From: JALZDI01 sp036259355 | Lineage (GTDB): Bacteria > Actinomycetota > Actinomycetes > Propionibacteriales > Nocardioidaceae | Length of the DNA stretch: 64,000 nucleotides | Direction of reading: 5' to 3' | Assembly: GCA_036259355.1 (NCBI GenBank) | Contig: DATABY010000046.1 | Span: forward strand, 1-64,000 | Shown: one piece after another, positions 34,884 through 42,990 of the stretch | Numbering within the stretch: the stretch's first letter is position 1 | Layout of the letters: every line of letters starts with the position of its first letter | Translations under genes and position numbers: made by a program | Notes under the pieces: generated by a model | The model's input: the letters and a program-made list of their open reading frames with translations, nothing else | Told to the model about the DNA's origin: nothing | The model's database searches: none

Positions 34884-37016
34884 CTAGGCCGGCATCCCGA
34901 GCGAGCTCTTGAGGAAGTCGACCTGCAGCAGCAGGAGGTTCTCGGCGATCTCCTCCTGCGGGGTCATGTGCGTGACCCCCGACAACGGCAGCACCTGATG
35001 CGACCGCCCCGCCGCGAGCAGCGCCGCGGACAGCCGGAGGCTGTGCGCGACCACCACGTTGTCGTCGGCCAGGCCATGGATGATCAGCATCGGCCGCACG
35101 GTGTCGGCCGCCTCCGACAGGCCGTCGTCGGTGACCAGGGAGTTGCGGGCGTAGACCTCGGGCTGCTCGGCGGGATGGTCGAGATAGCGCTCCTGGTAGT
35201 GGGTGTCGTACAGCCGCAGGTCGGACACCGGTGCTCCGGCGACCGCGGCGTGGAAGACGTCGGGCCGCCGGAGCACTGCGAGCGCGGCGAGGTAGCCGCC
35301 GAACGACCACCCGCGGACGGCGACCCGGTCGAGGTCGAGCGGATAGCGCTGCGCGAGCGCCTGCAGCGCGTCGACCTGGTCCTCGAGGGCGACACCGGCG
35401 ACGTCGTTGCGCATGGCCTTCTCCCAGCCGGGGGTGCGACCCGGCGTGCCCCGGCCGTCGGCCACGACGACCGCGAAGCCGTGGTCGGCGAACCACTGCG
35501 AGGTCAGATGCGCGTTCTGTGCCTGTGTGACGCGCTGGACGTGCGGCCCGCCGTACGGGTCCATCAGCACCGGCAGCGGTCCGTCGCCGGGTGCGTGCCC
35601 CGAGGGGAGCAGCACGGCGCAGGGGATGCGACGGCTGCCCGCGAGCATCAGCTCCGGGCGGGCGGTGATGACGGGATGCTCGGCGGACGAGGCGATCTCG
35701 GCTACCCGCTCGCCGTCGCGGAACACCCGCACCCGCGTGCCGCTGTGTTCCAGCACGGCCGTGGACAGCACCGTCACGGCGCCGGACCGCACTGCGCCGT
35801 GGATGCCGGGAACGTCGGAGACGCGCTCCACTCGGTGCCCGTCGGCCCGGTAGACGTGGACCTCCCCGATCTCCGCGGACTCGGCGGCCTCGCCCGCCGA
35901 GGCACTGAACAGGACCGACCGGTCGTCCACGTCGAGCACTCCACGCACGTGCAGGGAGGGGCCGGTGAGCACACGGCCGTCCACGACCAGGACGCGCGAG
36001 TCGTCGCGGTCCTCGACGTGCACCAGCCGTCCGTCGGGTGTCAGCGCCGGGACACCGTCGAGCAGGTGCAGCCACGCGGCGTCGTGCTCCTCGCGCAACG
36101 TGCTCGTGGCGCCCGTGGCCGGGTCGACCGCCAGCACCAGTGCCGTGCGCTGGTCGCGTGCCTGGACGTGGATGACCGGGTGATGGCCTGCCGTCCAGCA
36201 CACGTCGGCCAGGTACGGGTACTCGGTCCGGTCCCACGTCACGTCCACCCGCGAGCCGTCGAGACCGAGCAGGGAGAGCCCGACGTCGGCGTTGGGCGTG
36301 CCCGCGGCGGGATAGCGCACCGGTGTCGGAGCGCTTCCCGGGTTGGCCGGGTCGGCGATCCACCAGCGCTGGACCGCTGAACCGTCCACCCGTGCGACGA
36401 GGAGGCGGTCGCCGTCCGGTGACCACCAGAACCCACGGGACCGGTCCATCTCCTCGGCGGCGACGAACTCCGCGAGTCCCCAGGTCACGTCGTCGTGCTC
36501 CGGCTCGGCCAGCACGACGTCTGCGGACCCGTCGGCGGACGCGACGCGCAGACCCCCGTGGTGGACGTAGGCCACGTGGCTACCCGACGGTGATGGACGC
36601 GGGTCGAAGACCGGCGACGCCGCACCGAGCTCGCGGGCGGACCCTCCGGCCAGGTCCACCACGAACAGACGTCCCGACAGCGCCAGCGTTGCCGTCTCCA
36701 CCGCCCGGTCGGTGGCGTAGCCGACGATGCCGCCCGCGCCCTCCCGGCTGCGCTCACGCCGCGCCCGCTCCGCCGGCGACAGCTCCTCCGGGGCCCCGCC
36801 GAGCAGCGCCTCGGGATCGGCGACCACGCGTTCCCGGGGCGCGGCCGGACCGTCGAGGTCCAGCACCCAGAGCCGGTTCGCGCGGTCGGTGCCGGACCTG
36901 GACCGAAGGAAGGCGATGCGTGACCCGTCGGGCGCGACGGTGAACGAGCGCGGCGCGCCGAGCGTGAACCGCAGGGTGCGCGCGTGCTGGCGGGGGAACG
37001 ACCTCTCCGCGGTCAC
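34884..37016 (-). CDS. S9-family prolyl oligopeptidase/dipeptidyl peptidase
   Basis: 710 residues, cytosolic-looking (no signal peptide). N-terminal beta-propeller domain (about 10-450; repeated strands such as WSPDGDRLLVARVDG) and C-terminal alpha/beta-hydrolase domain with catalytic S571 (GWSFGGY), aspartate at 651/652 (GLADDNV) and H683 (GVTHMT). The DPPIV-like block MDPYGGPHVQRV lies just before the catalytic domain. Cleaves short peptides, often after proline. GTG at 37016 overlaps the stop of the DUF4032 gene (GTGA), so the two are coupled. Confidence 0.92.
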   Translation of the reverse strand: MTAERSFPRQHARTLRFTLGAPRSFTVAPDGSRIAFLRSRSGTDRANRLWVLDLDGPAAPRERVVADPEALLGGAPEELSPAERARRERSREGAGGIVGYATDRAVETATLALSGRLFVVDLAGGSARELGAASPVFDPRPSPSGSHVAYVHHGGLRVASADGSADVVLAEPEHDDVTWGLAEFVAAEEMDRSRGFWWSPDGDRLLVARVDGSAVQRWWIADPANPGSAPTPVRYPAAGTPNADVGLSLLGLDGSRVDVTWDRTEYPYLADVCWTAGHHPVIHVQARDQRTALVLAVDPATGATSTLREEHDAAWLHLLDGVPALTPDGRLVHVEDRDDSRVLVVDGRVLTGPSLHVRGVLDVDDRSVLFSASAGEAAESAEIGEVHVYRADGHRVERVSDVPGIHGAVRSGAVTVLSTAVLEHSGTRVRVFRDGERVAEIASSAEHPVITARPELMLAGSRRIPCAVLLPSGHAPGDGPLPVLMDPYGGPHVQRVTQAQNAHLTSQWFADHGFAVVVADGRGTPGRTPGWEKAMRNDVAGVALEDQVDALQALAQRYPLDLDRVAVRGWSFGGYLAALAVLRRPDVFHAAVAGAPVSDLRLYDTHYQERYLDHPAEQPEVYARNSLVTDDGLSEAADTVRPMLIIHGLADDNVVVAHSLRLSAALLAAGRSHQVLPLSGVTHMTPQEEIAENLLLLQVDFLKSSLGMPA

Positions 37017-38245
37017 AGCAACAGATCCGCCTCGTCGGGCGGCGGCGGGGGCGTGACCTCGGTGTCGGGCTTCTGGGTCAGGACCTGGTCCACGTAGTCC
37101 GTGGCCGCCTCGAACAGGTCGATCTCCTCCTCGGAGTGCTCGTTGAGGTACCAGCGGTGCTCGAGGATCTCGTGGAAGACCTCGGCCGGCTCCAGCTTGC
37201 CGCGCAGCTCCGGGCGCACCAGCCGGACGATCGGCTCGAACACCGAGGTCAACCACTTGTGCGCTATCACGGTCTCGTCCTCCTGCTGCAGCCCGTGCGC
37301 GGCGGCGAAGGCGTCGAGGTCGTTGAGCAGCCGCTGAGCCTGGTTCTCCTCGACGGCCAGTCCGGTGAGCGCCTGCAGCCGCCGGGAGTGGTGGCCCGGA
37401 TCGACGACCTTGGGCTGGATCCGCACGGTGGCGCCGTCCCAGTCGGTGACGATGTCGAGCTCGTCGATGTCGAAGCCCATCTGGTTCAGCCGCCGGATGC
37501 GCTGCTCGATGCGCCACATCTCCCCGGTGGTGAACTCCTCGGGCCCGGTGAGCTCCTCCCACAGCGCGTCGTACCGCGCCCGCAGCAGCTCCGCGATCTC
37601 GCCGGCGTCGACGGACTCGTCGAGGTAGCCGCCGGCCTGCAGGTCGAGGATCTCCGCGAACACGTTCGACGTGCCGATCTCCAGGTCGTGGGCGCGCTGG
37701 CCGTCCGACAGGGTCTCGTGCAGCTCCCCGGTCTCGGCGTCGACGAGGTATGCCGCGAACGCGCCGGCGCTGGGCCGGAACAACGTGTTCGACAGCGAGC
37801 AGTCCCCCCAGTAGAAGCCCGCCAGGTGCAGCCGGTTGAGCAGCACGACGAGCGCGTCGACCAGCCGCACCATCGAGGCCGTCGGCAGCTCCTGGGCGAA
37901 CATCGCCCGGTAGGGCATCGAGAACGTGAGGTGCCGGGTGACCAGGGCCGGCTGGATCGGCTCGCCGTCGGTGTCGACCCGTCCGGTGACCACACCCACC
38001 GGCTCGACTGCCGGCTCCGCCAGGCGACGCAGGTCGCGCAGGGTCCGGTACTCGCGCAGGGCGATCGGCTCCGGGGTCTCCTTGAGCGCGTACACGCTGT
38101 CCGCCAGCTGCACGAACCTCACGACGTGGCGGGAGATGCCGCGGGGCAGCGGCACCAGATGCTCGTCCCAGTCCTCGAGGCACAGGTGCCACGGCAGGGT
38201 CAGCAACGCCGGGTCGGGCCGCGTCGCGACGATCTGCAGGGCCAT
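37013..38245 (-). CDS. DUF4032 domain protein with kinase-like N-terminal part
   Basis: 410 residues. The N-terminal half looks like a divergent lipopolysaccharide-kinase/protein-kinase fold: a lysine-containing VYALKETPEPIALREYRTL strand, a catalytic-loop-like WGDCSLSNTLF near 145, and a metal-loop-like YLVDAETGEL near 167. The C-terminal half is DUF4032 (KVVDPGHHSRRLQALTGL, LNEHSEEEIDLFEAATDYVD). Function unknown; widespread in actinobacteria. ATG at 38245; 10 bp after the soxR stop and overlapping the S9 peptidase start, so soxR, DUF4032 and peptidase may form one transcript. Confidence 0.85.
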   Translation of the reverse strand: MALQIVATRPDPALLTLPWHLCLEDWDEHLVPLPRGISRHVVRFVQLADSVYALKETPEPIALREYRTLRDLRRLAEPAVEPVGVVTGRVDTDGEPIQPALVTRHLTFSMPYRAMFAQELPTASMVRLVDALVVLLNRLHLAGFYWGDCSLSNTLFRPSAGAFAAYLVDAETGELHETLSDGQRAHDLEIGTSNVFAEILDLQAGGYLDESVDAGEIAELLRARYDALWEELTGPEEFTTGEMWRIEQRIRRLNQMGFDIDELDIVTDWDGATVRIQPKVVDPGHHSRRLQALTGLAVEENQAQRLLNDLDAFAAAHGLQQEDETVIAHKWLTSVFEPIVRLVRPELRGKLEPAEVFHEILEHRWYLNEHSEEEIDLFEAATDYVDQVLTQKPDTEVTPPPPPDEADLLL

Positions 38246-38255
38246 GGGCCGCAGC

Positions 38256-38717
38256 CTAGTGCGGCGGTGACTCTCCGTCGCGCAGGTAGACGGCGCCCGG
38301 TCCGCGCGCGGCGACGACGTCGTCGGGGTTGGAGAGCGCGCAGCGGCGCAGCGACAGGCACCCGCAGCCGATGCAACCGGTCAGCTTGGTCTTCAGCCGT
38401 TCCAGCTCGCGGATCTGCGCGTCCAACCGGTCCTGCCAGTGCCGCGACAGCCGCGCCCAGTCCGCCCGCGTCGGTGTGCGGTTGTCGGGCAGGGTGCTCA
38501 ACGCCTCGCGGATCTCGTCGATGCTCAGACCGACGCGCTGCGCGGCGCGGACGAACGCCACCCGACGCAGCTGGCTGCGCGCATAGCGGCGCTGGTTGCC
38601 CGTCGTACGTTCGGACCGGATGAGCCCGCGCTGCTCGTAGAAGCGCAGGGCGGAGGGGGCGACGCCGGCGCGGGCGGCCAGCTCGCCGATCGTGAGGTGG
38701 TCGGCCAGCCTGGCCAT
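38256..38717 (-). CDS. soxR: redox-sensing MerR-family regulator SoxR
   Basis: 153 residues. MerR winged HTH (ITIGELAARAGVAPSALRFY-like region, residues 9-28), a dimerisation helix, and the [2Fe-2S] cluster motif CxxCxCxxxxxC: C115, C118, C120, C126 (GCIGCGCLSLRRC). Senses redox-cycling compounds or superoxide/NO through cluster oxidation. ATG at 38717, preceded by GGAGGGGGTGAG. I see no clear SoxR-box palindrome immediately upstream. Confidence 0.93.
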   Translation of the reverse strand: MARLADHLTIGELAARAGVAPSALRFYEQRGLIRSERTTGNQRRYARSQLRRVAFVRAAQRVGLSIDEIREALSTLPDNRTPTRADWARLSRHWQDRLDAQIRELERLKTKLTGCIGCGCLSLRRCALSNPDDVVAARGPGAVYLRDGESPPH

Positions 38718-38752
38718 CCGCTCACCCCCTCCGGTCAACCGGCAGACATACA

Positions 38753-38792
38753 GTCAGGCGCCCGCGACACCATGATGTCGCAAGCGCCTGAC
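38753..38792. terminator. long hairpin downstream of csbD-like gene
   Basis: Arms of 17 bases, GTCAGGCGCCCGCGACA (38753-38769) and its near-complement at 38776-38792, 15 of 17 paired, 6-base loop. It starts 19 bp past the csbD-like stop (on the minus strand) and lies upstream of soxR, so it likely separates the two transcripts. Confidence 0.7.
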
Positions 38793-38811
38793 CGCGGTGT
38801 GGGTGCGGGTG

Positions 38812-38985
38812 CTACTTCTTGAAGGCGTCCTTCACCTTCTCGGCGGCCTGCTTGAGGTTGGCCTTCGACTCCTCAGCGCGGCCCTCGTTGGCCACGTCCT
38901 CGTTGCCGGTGGCCTCGCCGGCCTCCCGCTTGCCCTTGGCGTAGGCCTCCTCGGCCTTGTTCTGGGTCTTGTCGTCGGTACCCAT
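38812..38985 (-). CDS. CsbD-like small stress protein
   Basis: 57-residue, highly charged, alanine/lysine/glutamate-rich helical protein (NKAEEAYAKGKREAGEATGN), typical of the CsbD family, which is usually induced by general stress. ATG at 38985. It is divergent from the split-barrel gene; a KstR box lies in the shared intergenic region but on the far side, and whether it also affects this gene is open. Confidence 0.82.
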   Translation of the reverse strand: MGTDDKTQNKAEEAYAKGKREAGEATGNEDVANEGRAEESKANLKQAAEKVKDAFKK

Positions 38986-39074
38986 CGGGGCGCTCACCTC
39001 GCTCGCATCGGGTGCTTCCGTACTCTCGGTACGTACCCGGGCCGTGGCCCTGGAAACGGCGACCCGCCCTGTGG

Positions 39075-39088
39075 TAGAACGTGTTCTA
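39075..39088. promoter_or_regulatory. KstR box 1 (upstream of split-barrel protein-fdxD)
   Basis: TAGAACGTGTTCTA is a perfect 14-bp palindrome and an exact match to the KstR consensus TnnAACnnGTTnnA. It ends 15 bp before the ATG at 39104, where a bound repressor would block the promoter or initiating polymerase. Confidence 0.85.
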
Positions 39089-39103
39089 GGTCTCGGAGGT
39101 GCC

Positions 39104-39637
39104 ATGGTCGACGTCCACGGTGAAGGCGCAGTGCGTCGTCGCGGCACTGCGGATCCGCGCCGAGCAAGCCGGATGAGCGAGAGCGAGGCGTGGGGGCTCG
39201 TCGCCGCGCAGCGCAAGCTTCAGGTCGCCACGGTCGGTCCCGACGGCTGGCCGCACCTGGTGACGATGTTCCACACCATCCTGGCCGGCCGCCTGGTGTT
39301 CTGGACATATGCCAGGTCCCAGAAGATTTCCAATCTCGCGCGTGACCCGCGACTGACGTGCCTCGTTGAGGCGGGTGAGGAGTACGCAGAGCTCCGTGGG
39401 GTCCAGATCGTCGGGACGGCACGGATCATGCGCGCACGCGAGGACATCGCCCCGGTCGGCCGCGCCGTCGTATGCCGCATGCTCGGGCTGGACCCGGCAG
39501 ACGAGCTGGACCCCGCGATCGCCAAAGAGGTGGCCAGGCAGGCGGAGAAGCGGGTCGCCGTCGAGGTGGTGCCCCAGCGGCTGGCGAGCTGGGACCACCG
39601 CAAGCTGACCGACCGCCACAAGAGGGCGACGTCCTAG
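39104..39637 (+). CDS. pyridoxamine-5'-phosphate-oxidase-like split-barrel protein (FMN or F420)
   Basis: 177 residues. The split-barrel domain begins near residue 28 (WGLVAAQRKLQVATVGPDG) and includes GRLVFWTYARSQKISNLARD and VQIVGTARIM, typical of flavin/F420-binding PPOX-class proteins. Which cofactor it uses cannot be read here. The ATG at 39104 has CGGAGG just upstream (slightly short spacing); ATG 39174 would remove a basic 23-residue leader. Followed after 29 bp by fdxD and preceded by a perfect KstR box, so it belongs to the steroid regulon; a redox step on a steroid is a reasonable inference. Confidence 0.78.
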   Translation: MVDVHGEGAVRRRGTADPRRASRMSESEAWGLVAAQRKLQVATVGPDGWPHLVTMFHTILAGRLVFWTYARSQKISNLARDPRLTCLVEAGEEYAELRGVQIVGTARIMRAREDIAPVGRAVVCRMLGLDPADELDPAIAKEVARQAEKRVAVEVVPQRLASWDHRKLTDRHKRATS

Positions 39638-39666
39638 CGCTCTCGCCTGAGCCATGGGAGGAACGG

Positions 39667-39855
39667 ATGGAGTTGCGAGTCGACAGGGACCTGTGCGAGG
39701 CCAACGCGGTGTGCACCGGCATCGCGCCCGACGTCTTCGACCTCGATGACGAGGACGAACTGCAGATACTCCAGCCGCAGCCCCCGGAGGAGCTGCGCGA
39801 GCGGATCCAGCAGGCGGTGGCCGCATGCCCCAAGAACGCGTTGTCGTTGACTTGA
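39667..39855 (+). CDS. fdxD: single-cluster ferredoxin FdxD
   Basis: 62 residues with cluster ligands C10, C16 and C54 (DLCEANAVCTGIAPDVF and ACPKNAL). The position that carries the fourth Cys in [4Fe-4S] ferredoxins is N13, so a [3Fe-4S] or a variant cluster is expected. Such ferredoxins feed electrons to cytochrome P450s or Rieske oxygenases. In mycobacteria fdxD (Rv3503c) sits beside the mce4 operon, as here. ATG 39667, preceded by GGAGGAACG. Shares a transcript with the split-barrel gene. Confidence 0.9.
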   Translation: MELRVDRDLCEANAVCTGIAPDVFDLDDEDELQILQPQPPEELRERIQQAVAACPKNALSLT

Positions 39856-39908
39856 GGCGTTTCGTCCCGAGCGCGCCTCGATGCGGAGACCGGACCCTTG
39901 TCCCGAAT

Positions 39909-39922
39909 CGGAACACGTTCTA
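39909..39922. promoter_or_regulatory. KstR box 2 (upstream of mce4 operon)
   Basis: CGGAACACGTTCTA matches TnnAACnnGTTnnA except for the first base. It lies 54 bp after fdxD and 89 bp before yrbE4A, the only regulatory motif I see in the 155-base gap. Confidence 0.75.
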
Positions 39923-40010
39923 GTCTCATGCGTCGCCGTGGATCACACAGGCGAAGTTCGTCACCGGTGCAGACCGGGTAGAAGACCGACCGCTCGAGGA
40001 GGTGGGTGGC

Positions 40011-40784
40011 GTGGCCAATGTGGCGACGAGCGCGCTGCGCTTCTCCGGAGAGTTCGCGGCGATGGCGGTCGACGTCACCAAGGCCATGCCGAGGCGGCCG
40101 TTCCAGTGGCGTGAGTGCGTGGAGCAGGCGTGGTTCATCGCCAGCGTCACGATCATGCCGACGATCCTGGTCTCGATCCCCTTCGGGGCGGTCATCTCGC
40201 TCCAGGTGGGCCAGCTCACCGGCCAGCTCGGTGCCCAGTCGTTCGCCGGGGCCTCCGCGGTGCTGGCCGTCGTACGGGAGGCGGCCCCGATCGCGGCGGC
40301 ACTGCTGATCGCCGGAGCCGCCGGATCGGCCATCTGTGCCGACCTGGGCTCGCGCACCATCCGCGAAGAGATCGCCGCGATGGAAGTGCTCGGGGTCAAC
40401 CCGATCGCCAGGCTCGTGGTGCCGCGGGTGTTCGCGGCGATGTTCGTCGCCTTCTGGCTCAACGGACTGGTGATCGCGGCCGGCATCGCCGGCGGCTACT
40501 TCTTCCATGTCGTGATCCAGAACGGCTCGGCCGGCGCCTACCTGTCCTCGTTCACCGCGCTCGCCACGATGCCCGACCTGTACGTCAGCCTGATCAAGTC
40601 GGTCGTCTTCGCGTGGCTCGCCGCGATCATGGGCTCGTACAAGGGCCTGACCGCCGGCGGCGGACCCAAGGGCGTCGGGCAGGCCGTCAACGAGTCGGTG
40701 ATCGCCTCGTTCATGTTGCTGTTCATGTTCAACGCGATCGCCAGCGCCATCTACTTCCAGGTCATCCCACAGCGGGGCCTGTGA
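40011..40784 (+). CDS. yrbE4A: Mce4-associated ABC permease YrbE4A
   Basis: MlaE-family integral membrane permease of 257 residues with about five to six hydrophobic segments; the family cytoplasmic motif REEIAAMEVLGVNPI lies near residue 120. With YrbE4B it forms the inner-membrane channel of the Mce4 sterol importer. GTG at 40011 was chosen over GTG 40002 because GAGGAGG ends 9 bp before it. No ATPase gene (MceG/Mkl) is in the window, as usual for mce operons. First gene of a 10-gene unit under KstR box 2. Confidence 0.94.
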   Translation: MANVATSALRFSGEFAAMAVDVTKAMPRRPFQWRECVEQAWFIASVTIMPTILVSIPFGAVISLQVGQLTGQLGAQSFAGASAVLAVVREAAPIAAALLIAGAAGSAICADLGSRTIREEIAAMEVLGVNPIARLVVPRVFAAMFVAFWLNGLVIAAGIAGGYFFHVVIQNGSAGAYLSSFTALATMPDLYVSLIKSVVFAWLAAIMGSYKGLTAGGGPKGVGQAVNESVIASFMLLFMFNAIASAIYFQVIPQRGL

Positions 40785-41653
40785 TGGCGTCGAGCACGAC
40801 CGTGGGTGGCGCGGCGCGCAAACCGGTGGTACCGGTCCGGCGGCTGGTGGACGGCCCGCGCGGCAAGCTCGAGCAGCTCGGCGACCAGCTGGTCTTCTAC
40901 GTCAAGGCGCTCGCCTGGGCGCCGTACTCCGTCAAGAACTACGGGCGCGAGATCCTGCGGCTGGTCGCCGACATCTCGTTCGGCACGGGCGGCTTGGCGA
41001 TGATCGCCGGCAGCGTCGGCGTCATCGCGTTCCTCGCCTTCTTCGCCGGCACCGAGGTCGGCATCCAGGGCTACGCGTCGCTCAGCCAGATCGGGGTCTC
41101 CAAGTTCACCGCGTTCATCTCGGCGTACTTCAACACCCGTGAGGTGGCTCCGCTGGTGTCGGCGATCGCGCTCGCGGCCACGGTCGGCGCGGGCTTCACC
41201 ACGCAGCTCGGCGCGATGCGCATCAGCGAAGAGGTGGACGCGCTGGAGGTGATGGCGGTCCCGACGCTGCCCTATCTGGTGACCACGCGGATGATCGCCG
41301 GCTTCATCTCGGTGATCCCCCTCTACATCGTCGCGCTGTTCGCCTCCTACCTGGCGCCTCGGCTGATCACCACCCAGATCTACGGCCAGTCCGCCGGCAC
41401 CTACGACCACTACTTCATCGAGTTCCTCCCGCCCATCGACGTGCTGTGGTCGTTCGGCAAGCTGTTCGTGCTCGCCGTCGCGATCATCCTGATCCACTGC
41501 TACCACGGCTTCACGGCCTCGGGCGGTCCCGCGGGCGTCGGTGTCGCCGTCGGCCGGGCCATCCGCACGTCCATCGTCACGGTGATCGTCGCCGACTTCT
41601 TCCTCAGCTTCGCCATCTGGGGCTCCACCACGACCGTCCGGATCACGGGCTAG
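40784..41653 (+). CDS. yrbE4B: Mce4-associated ABC permease YrbE4B
   Basis: Second MlaE-type permease, 289 residues, about 35 of them a polar N-terminal leader before the first helix. Conserved motif SEEVDALEVMAVPTLPYLV near 150 and the C-terminal GFTASGGPAGVGVAVGRAIR. Overlaps yrbE4A by one base (TGATG). Partner of YrbE4A in the Mce4 transporter in the cell membrane. Confidence 0.94.
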   Translation: MASSTTVGGAARKPVVPVRRLVDGPRGKLEQLGDQLVFYVKALAWAPYSVKNYGREILRLVADISFGTGGLAMIAGSVGVIAFLAFFAGTEVGIQGYASLSQIGVSKFTAFISAYFNTREVAPLVSAIALAATVGAGFTTQLGAMRISEEVDALEVMAVPTLPYLVTTRMIAGFISVIPLYIVALFASYLAPRLITTQIYGQSAGTYDHYFIEFLPPIDVLWSFGKLFVLAVAIILIHCYHGFTASGGPAGVGVAVGRAIRTSIVTVIVADFFLSFAIWGSTTTVRITG

Positions 41654-41667
41654 GCAGTGACGAGCCG

Positions 41668-42990
41668 ATGCTGATGTCCGTGCGCCGCGACACCGCAGGT
41701 GAGCACCTGCGACTGATGGTGTGCGGTGTCGTGCTGTTGGCCATCGTCTCCGGCTTGATCGGGCTGTCCATCGCCCGCTACCTGAAGGTCTTCGAGCCGG
41801 GCGTGATGGTGACGCTGCGGGCCGACGAGGCAGGCCTGATGCTGCCCAGGTACGGCGACGTGCGGCTGCACGGCGTGCTCGTCGGCCAGATCCGCGAGAT
41901 CAGCCATACCGGCAAGCAGGCGCTGATCGAGATCGCCATCCAGCCCGAACAGGCCGACGCGATCCCGGCCAACGTCGCGGTCGAGATCCTGCCCACCACA
42001 CTGTTCGGGCAGAAGTACGTCTCGTTCGTCGATCCCCGTAACCCGTCCTCGGAGACGATCGCGGAGGGCGACGTGATCCCGCCGTCGCGGGTGCAGACGT
42101 CGACCGAGCTCAACCGCGTGCTCGCCAACCTGTTCGACCTGCTGCGCTCGGTCAAGCCGGCCGACCTGTCCTACACACTGAACGCGCTCGCCACCGCGCT
42201 CGAGGGCCGCGGCGACCAGATCGGCCGCTCGCTGGAGCAGCTGGGCAGCTACGTCACCGAGATCAACGAGCACATGCCGGCCATTCGGCGCGACATCAGG
42301 CTGTTCGCCGACGTGGCGGAGAACTACTCCGAGGTGATGCCCGACTTCATGCGGTTGCTCCGCAACGCCACCGTGACCGGGCGCACGATCATCGACCAGC
42401 GCGGCCAGCTGAACGCGTTCTTCCGTGACGTGGCCGGGATGAGCGCGACGACCTCAGACTTCCTCAGAGCCAACGAGCACCGGCTCATCCGCCTCGGCGA
42501 GGTCGCGCGGCCCACGCTGGCACTGCTCGACACGTACTCGCCGCAGTATCCATGCCTGCTCAAGGGGATGCGCAAGTACGACAAGCTCCTGTCGGGCACC
42601 TTCTCCAACGGCCGGATCCACCAGTACTTCGAGATCGGTACCGACCAGGACCGCGGGTACGAGCCCCGGGACAAGCCGGTCTACGGGGAGACCGGTCACG
42701 GTCCCTGGTGCGCCGGCCTGCCCAACCCCGAGATCCCGGCTCCGCCGATCTCGTTCAAGGACGGCACCAACATCGACAACGAGCCCGACAGCCGGCTGCC
42801 GGCGGACCTGCAGCCGTTCTTCGGTCCGTCCTCGTTCGACCCCACCAGCGGGTTCGCGGGCACCGAGGCCGAGCAGACCGTGGTCAACGCCCTGCTGACC
42901 GACGAGGCCGGCGTGCCGGTGGACGAGATCGGCGACGTGACCACGCTGCTCTACGGGCCGCTGGTGCGCGGGGAGGTGGTCGGCGGGTGA
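41668..42990 (+). CDS. mce4A: Mce4A, substrate-binding/tunnel subunit
   Basis: 440 residues: N-terminal membrane anchor (about 17-37), MCE domain (about 40-125; DVRLHGVLVGQIREISHTG), then long helical MCE-associated region to about 290 that pairs with the other Mce proteins to build the periplasm-spanning tunnel, and a polar C-terminal domain with Cys pairs (YPCLLKG, WCAGLP). ATG 41668, 14 bp after yrbE4B; ATG 41674 is an alternative. Imports cholesterol-type sterols in actinobacteria that carry Mce4. Confidence 0.92.
   Translation: MLMSVRRDTAGEHLRLMVCGVVLLAIVSGLIGLSIARYLKVFEPGVMVTLRADEAGLMLPRYGDVRLHGVLVGQIREISHTGKQALIEIAIQPEQADAIPANVAVEILPTTLFGQKYVSFVDPRNPSSETIAEGDVIPPSRVQTSTELNRVLANLFDLLRSVKPADLSYTLNALATALEGRGDQIGRSLEQLGSYVTEINEHMPAIRRDIRLFADVAENYSEVMPDFMRLLRNATVTGRTIIDQRGQLNAFFRDVAGMSATTSDFLRANEHRLIRLGEVARPTLALLDTYSPQYPCLLKGMRKYDKLLSGTFSNGRIHQYFEIGTDQDRGYEPRDKPVYGETGHGPWCAGLPNPEIPAPPISFKDGTNIDNEPDSRLPADLQPFFGPSSFDPTSGFAGTEAEQTVVNALLTDEAGVPVDEIGDVTTLLYGPLVRGEVVGG

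Noticed and set aside
34884..38192. One 1102-codon minus-strand frame covering the S9 peptidase and running on upstream
   Set aside because: The upstream 392 codons are out of frame with, and overlap, the well-supported DUF4032 gene; the peptidase starts at the coupled GTG at 37016.
38718..38752. SoxR-box operator upstream of soxR
   Set aside because: No CCTCAA-N-TTGAGG-like dyad found; the hairpin nearby is better explained as a terminator.
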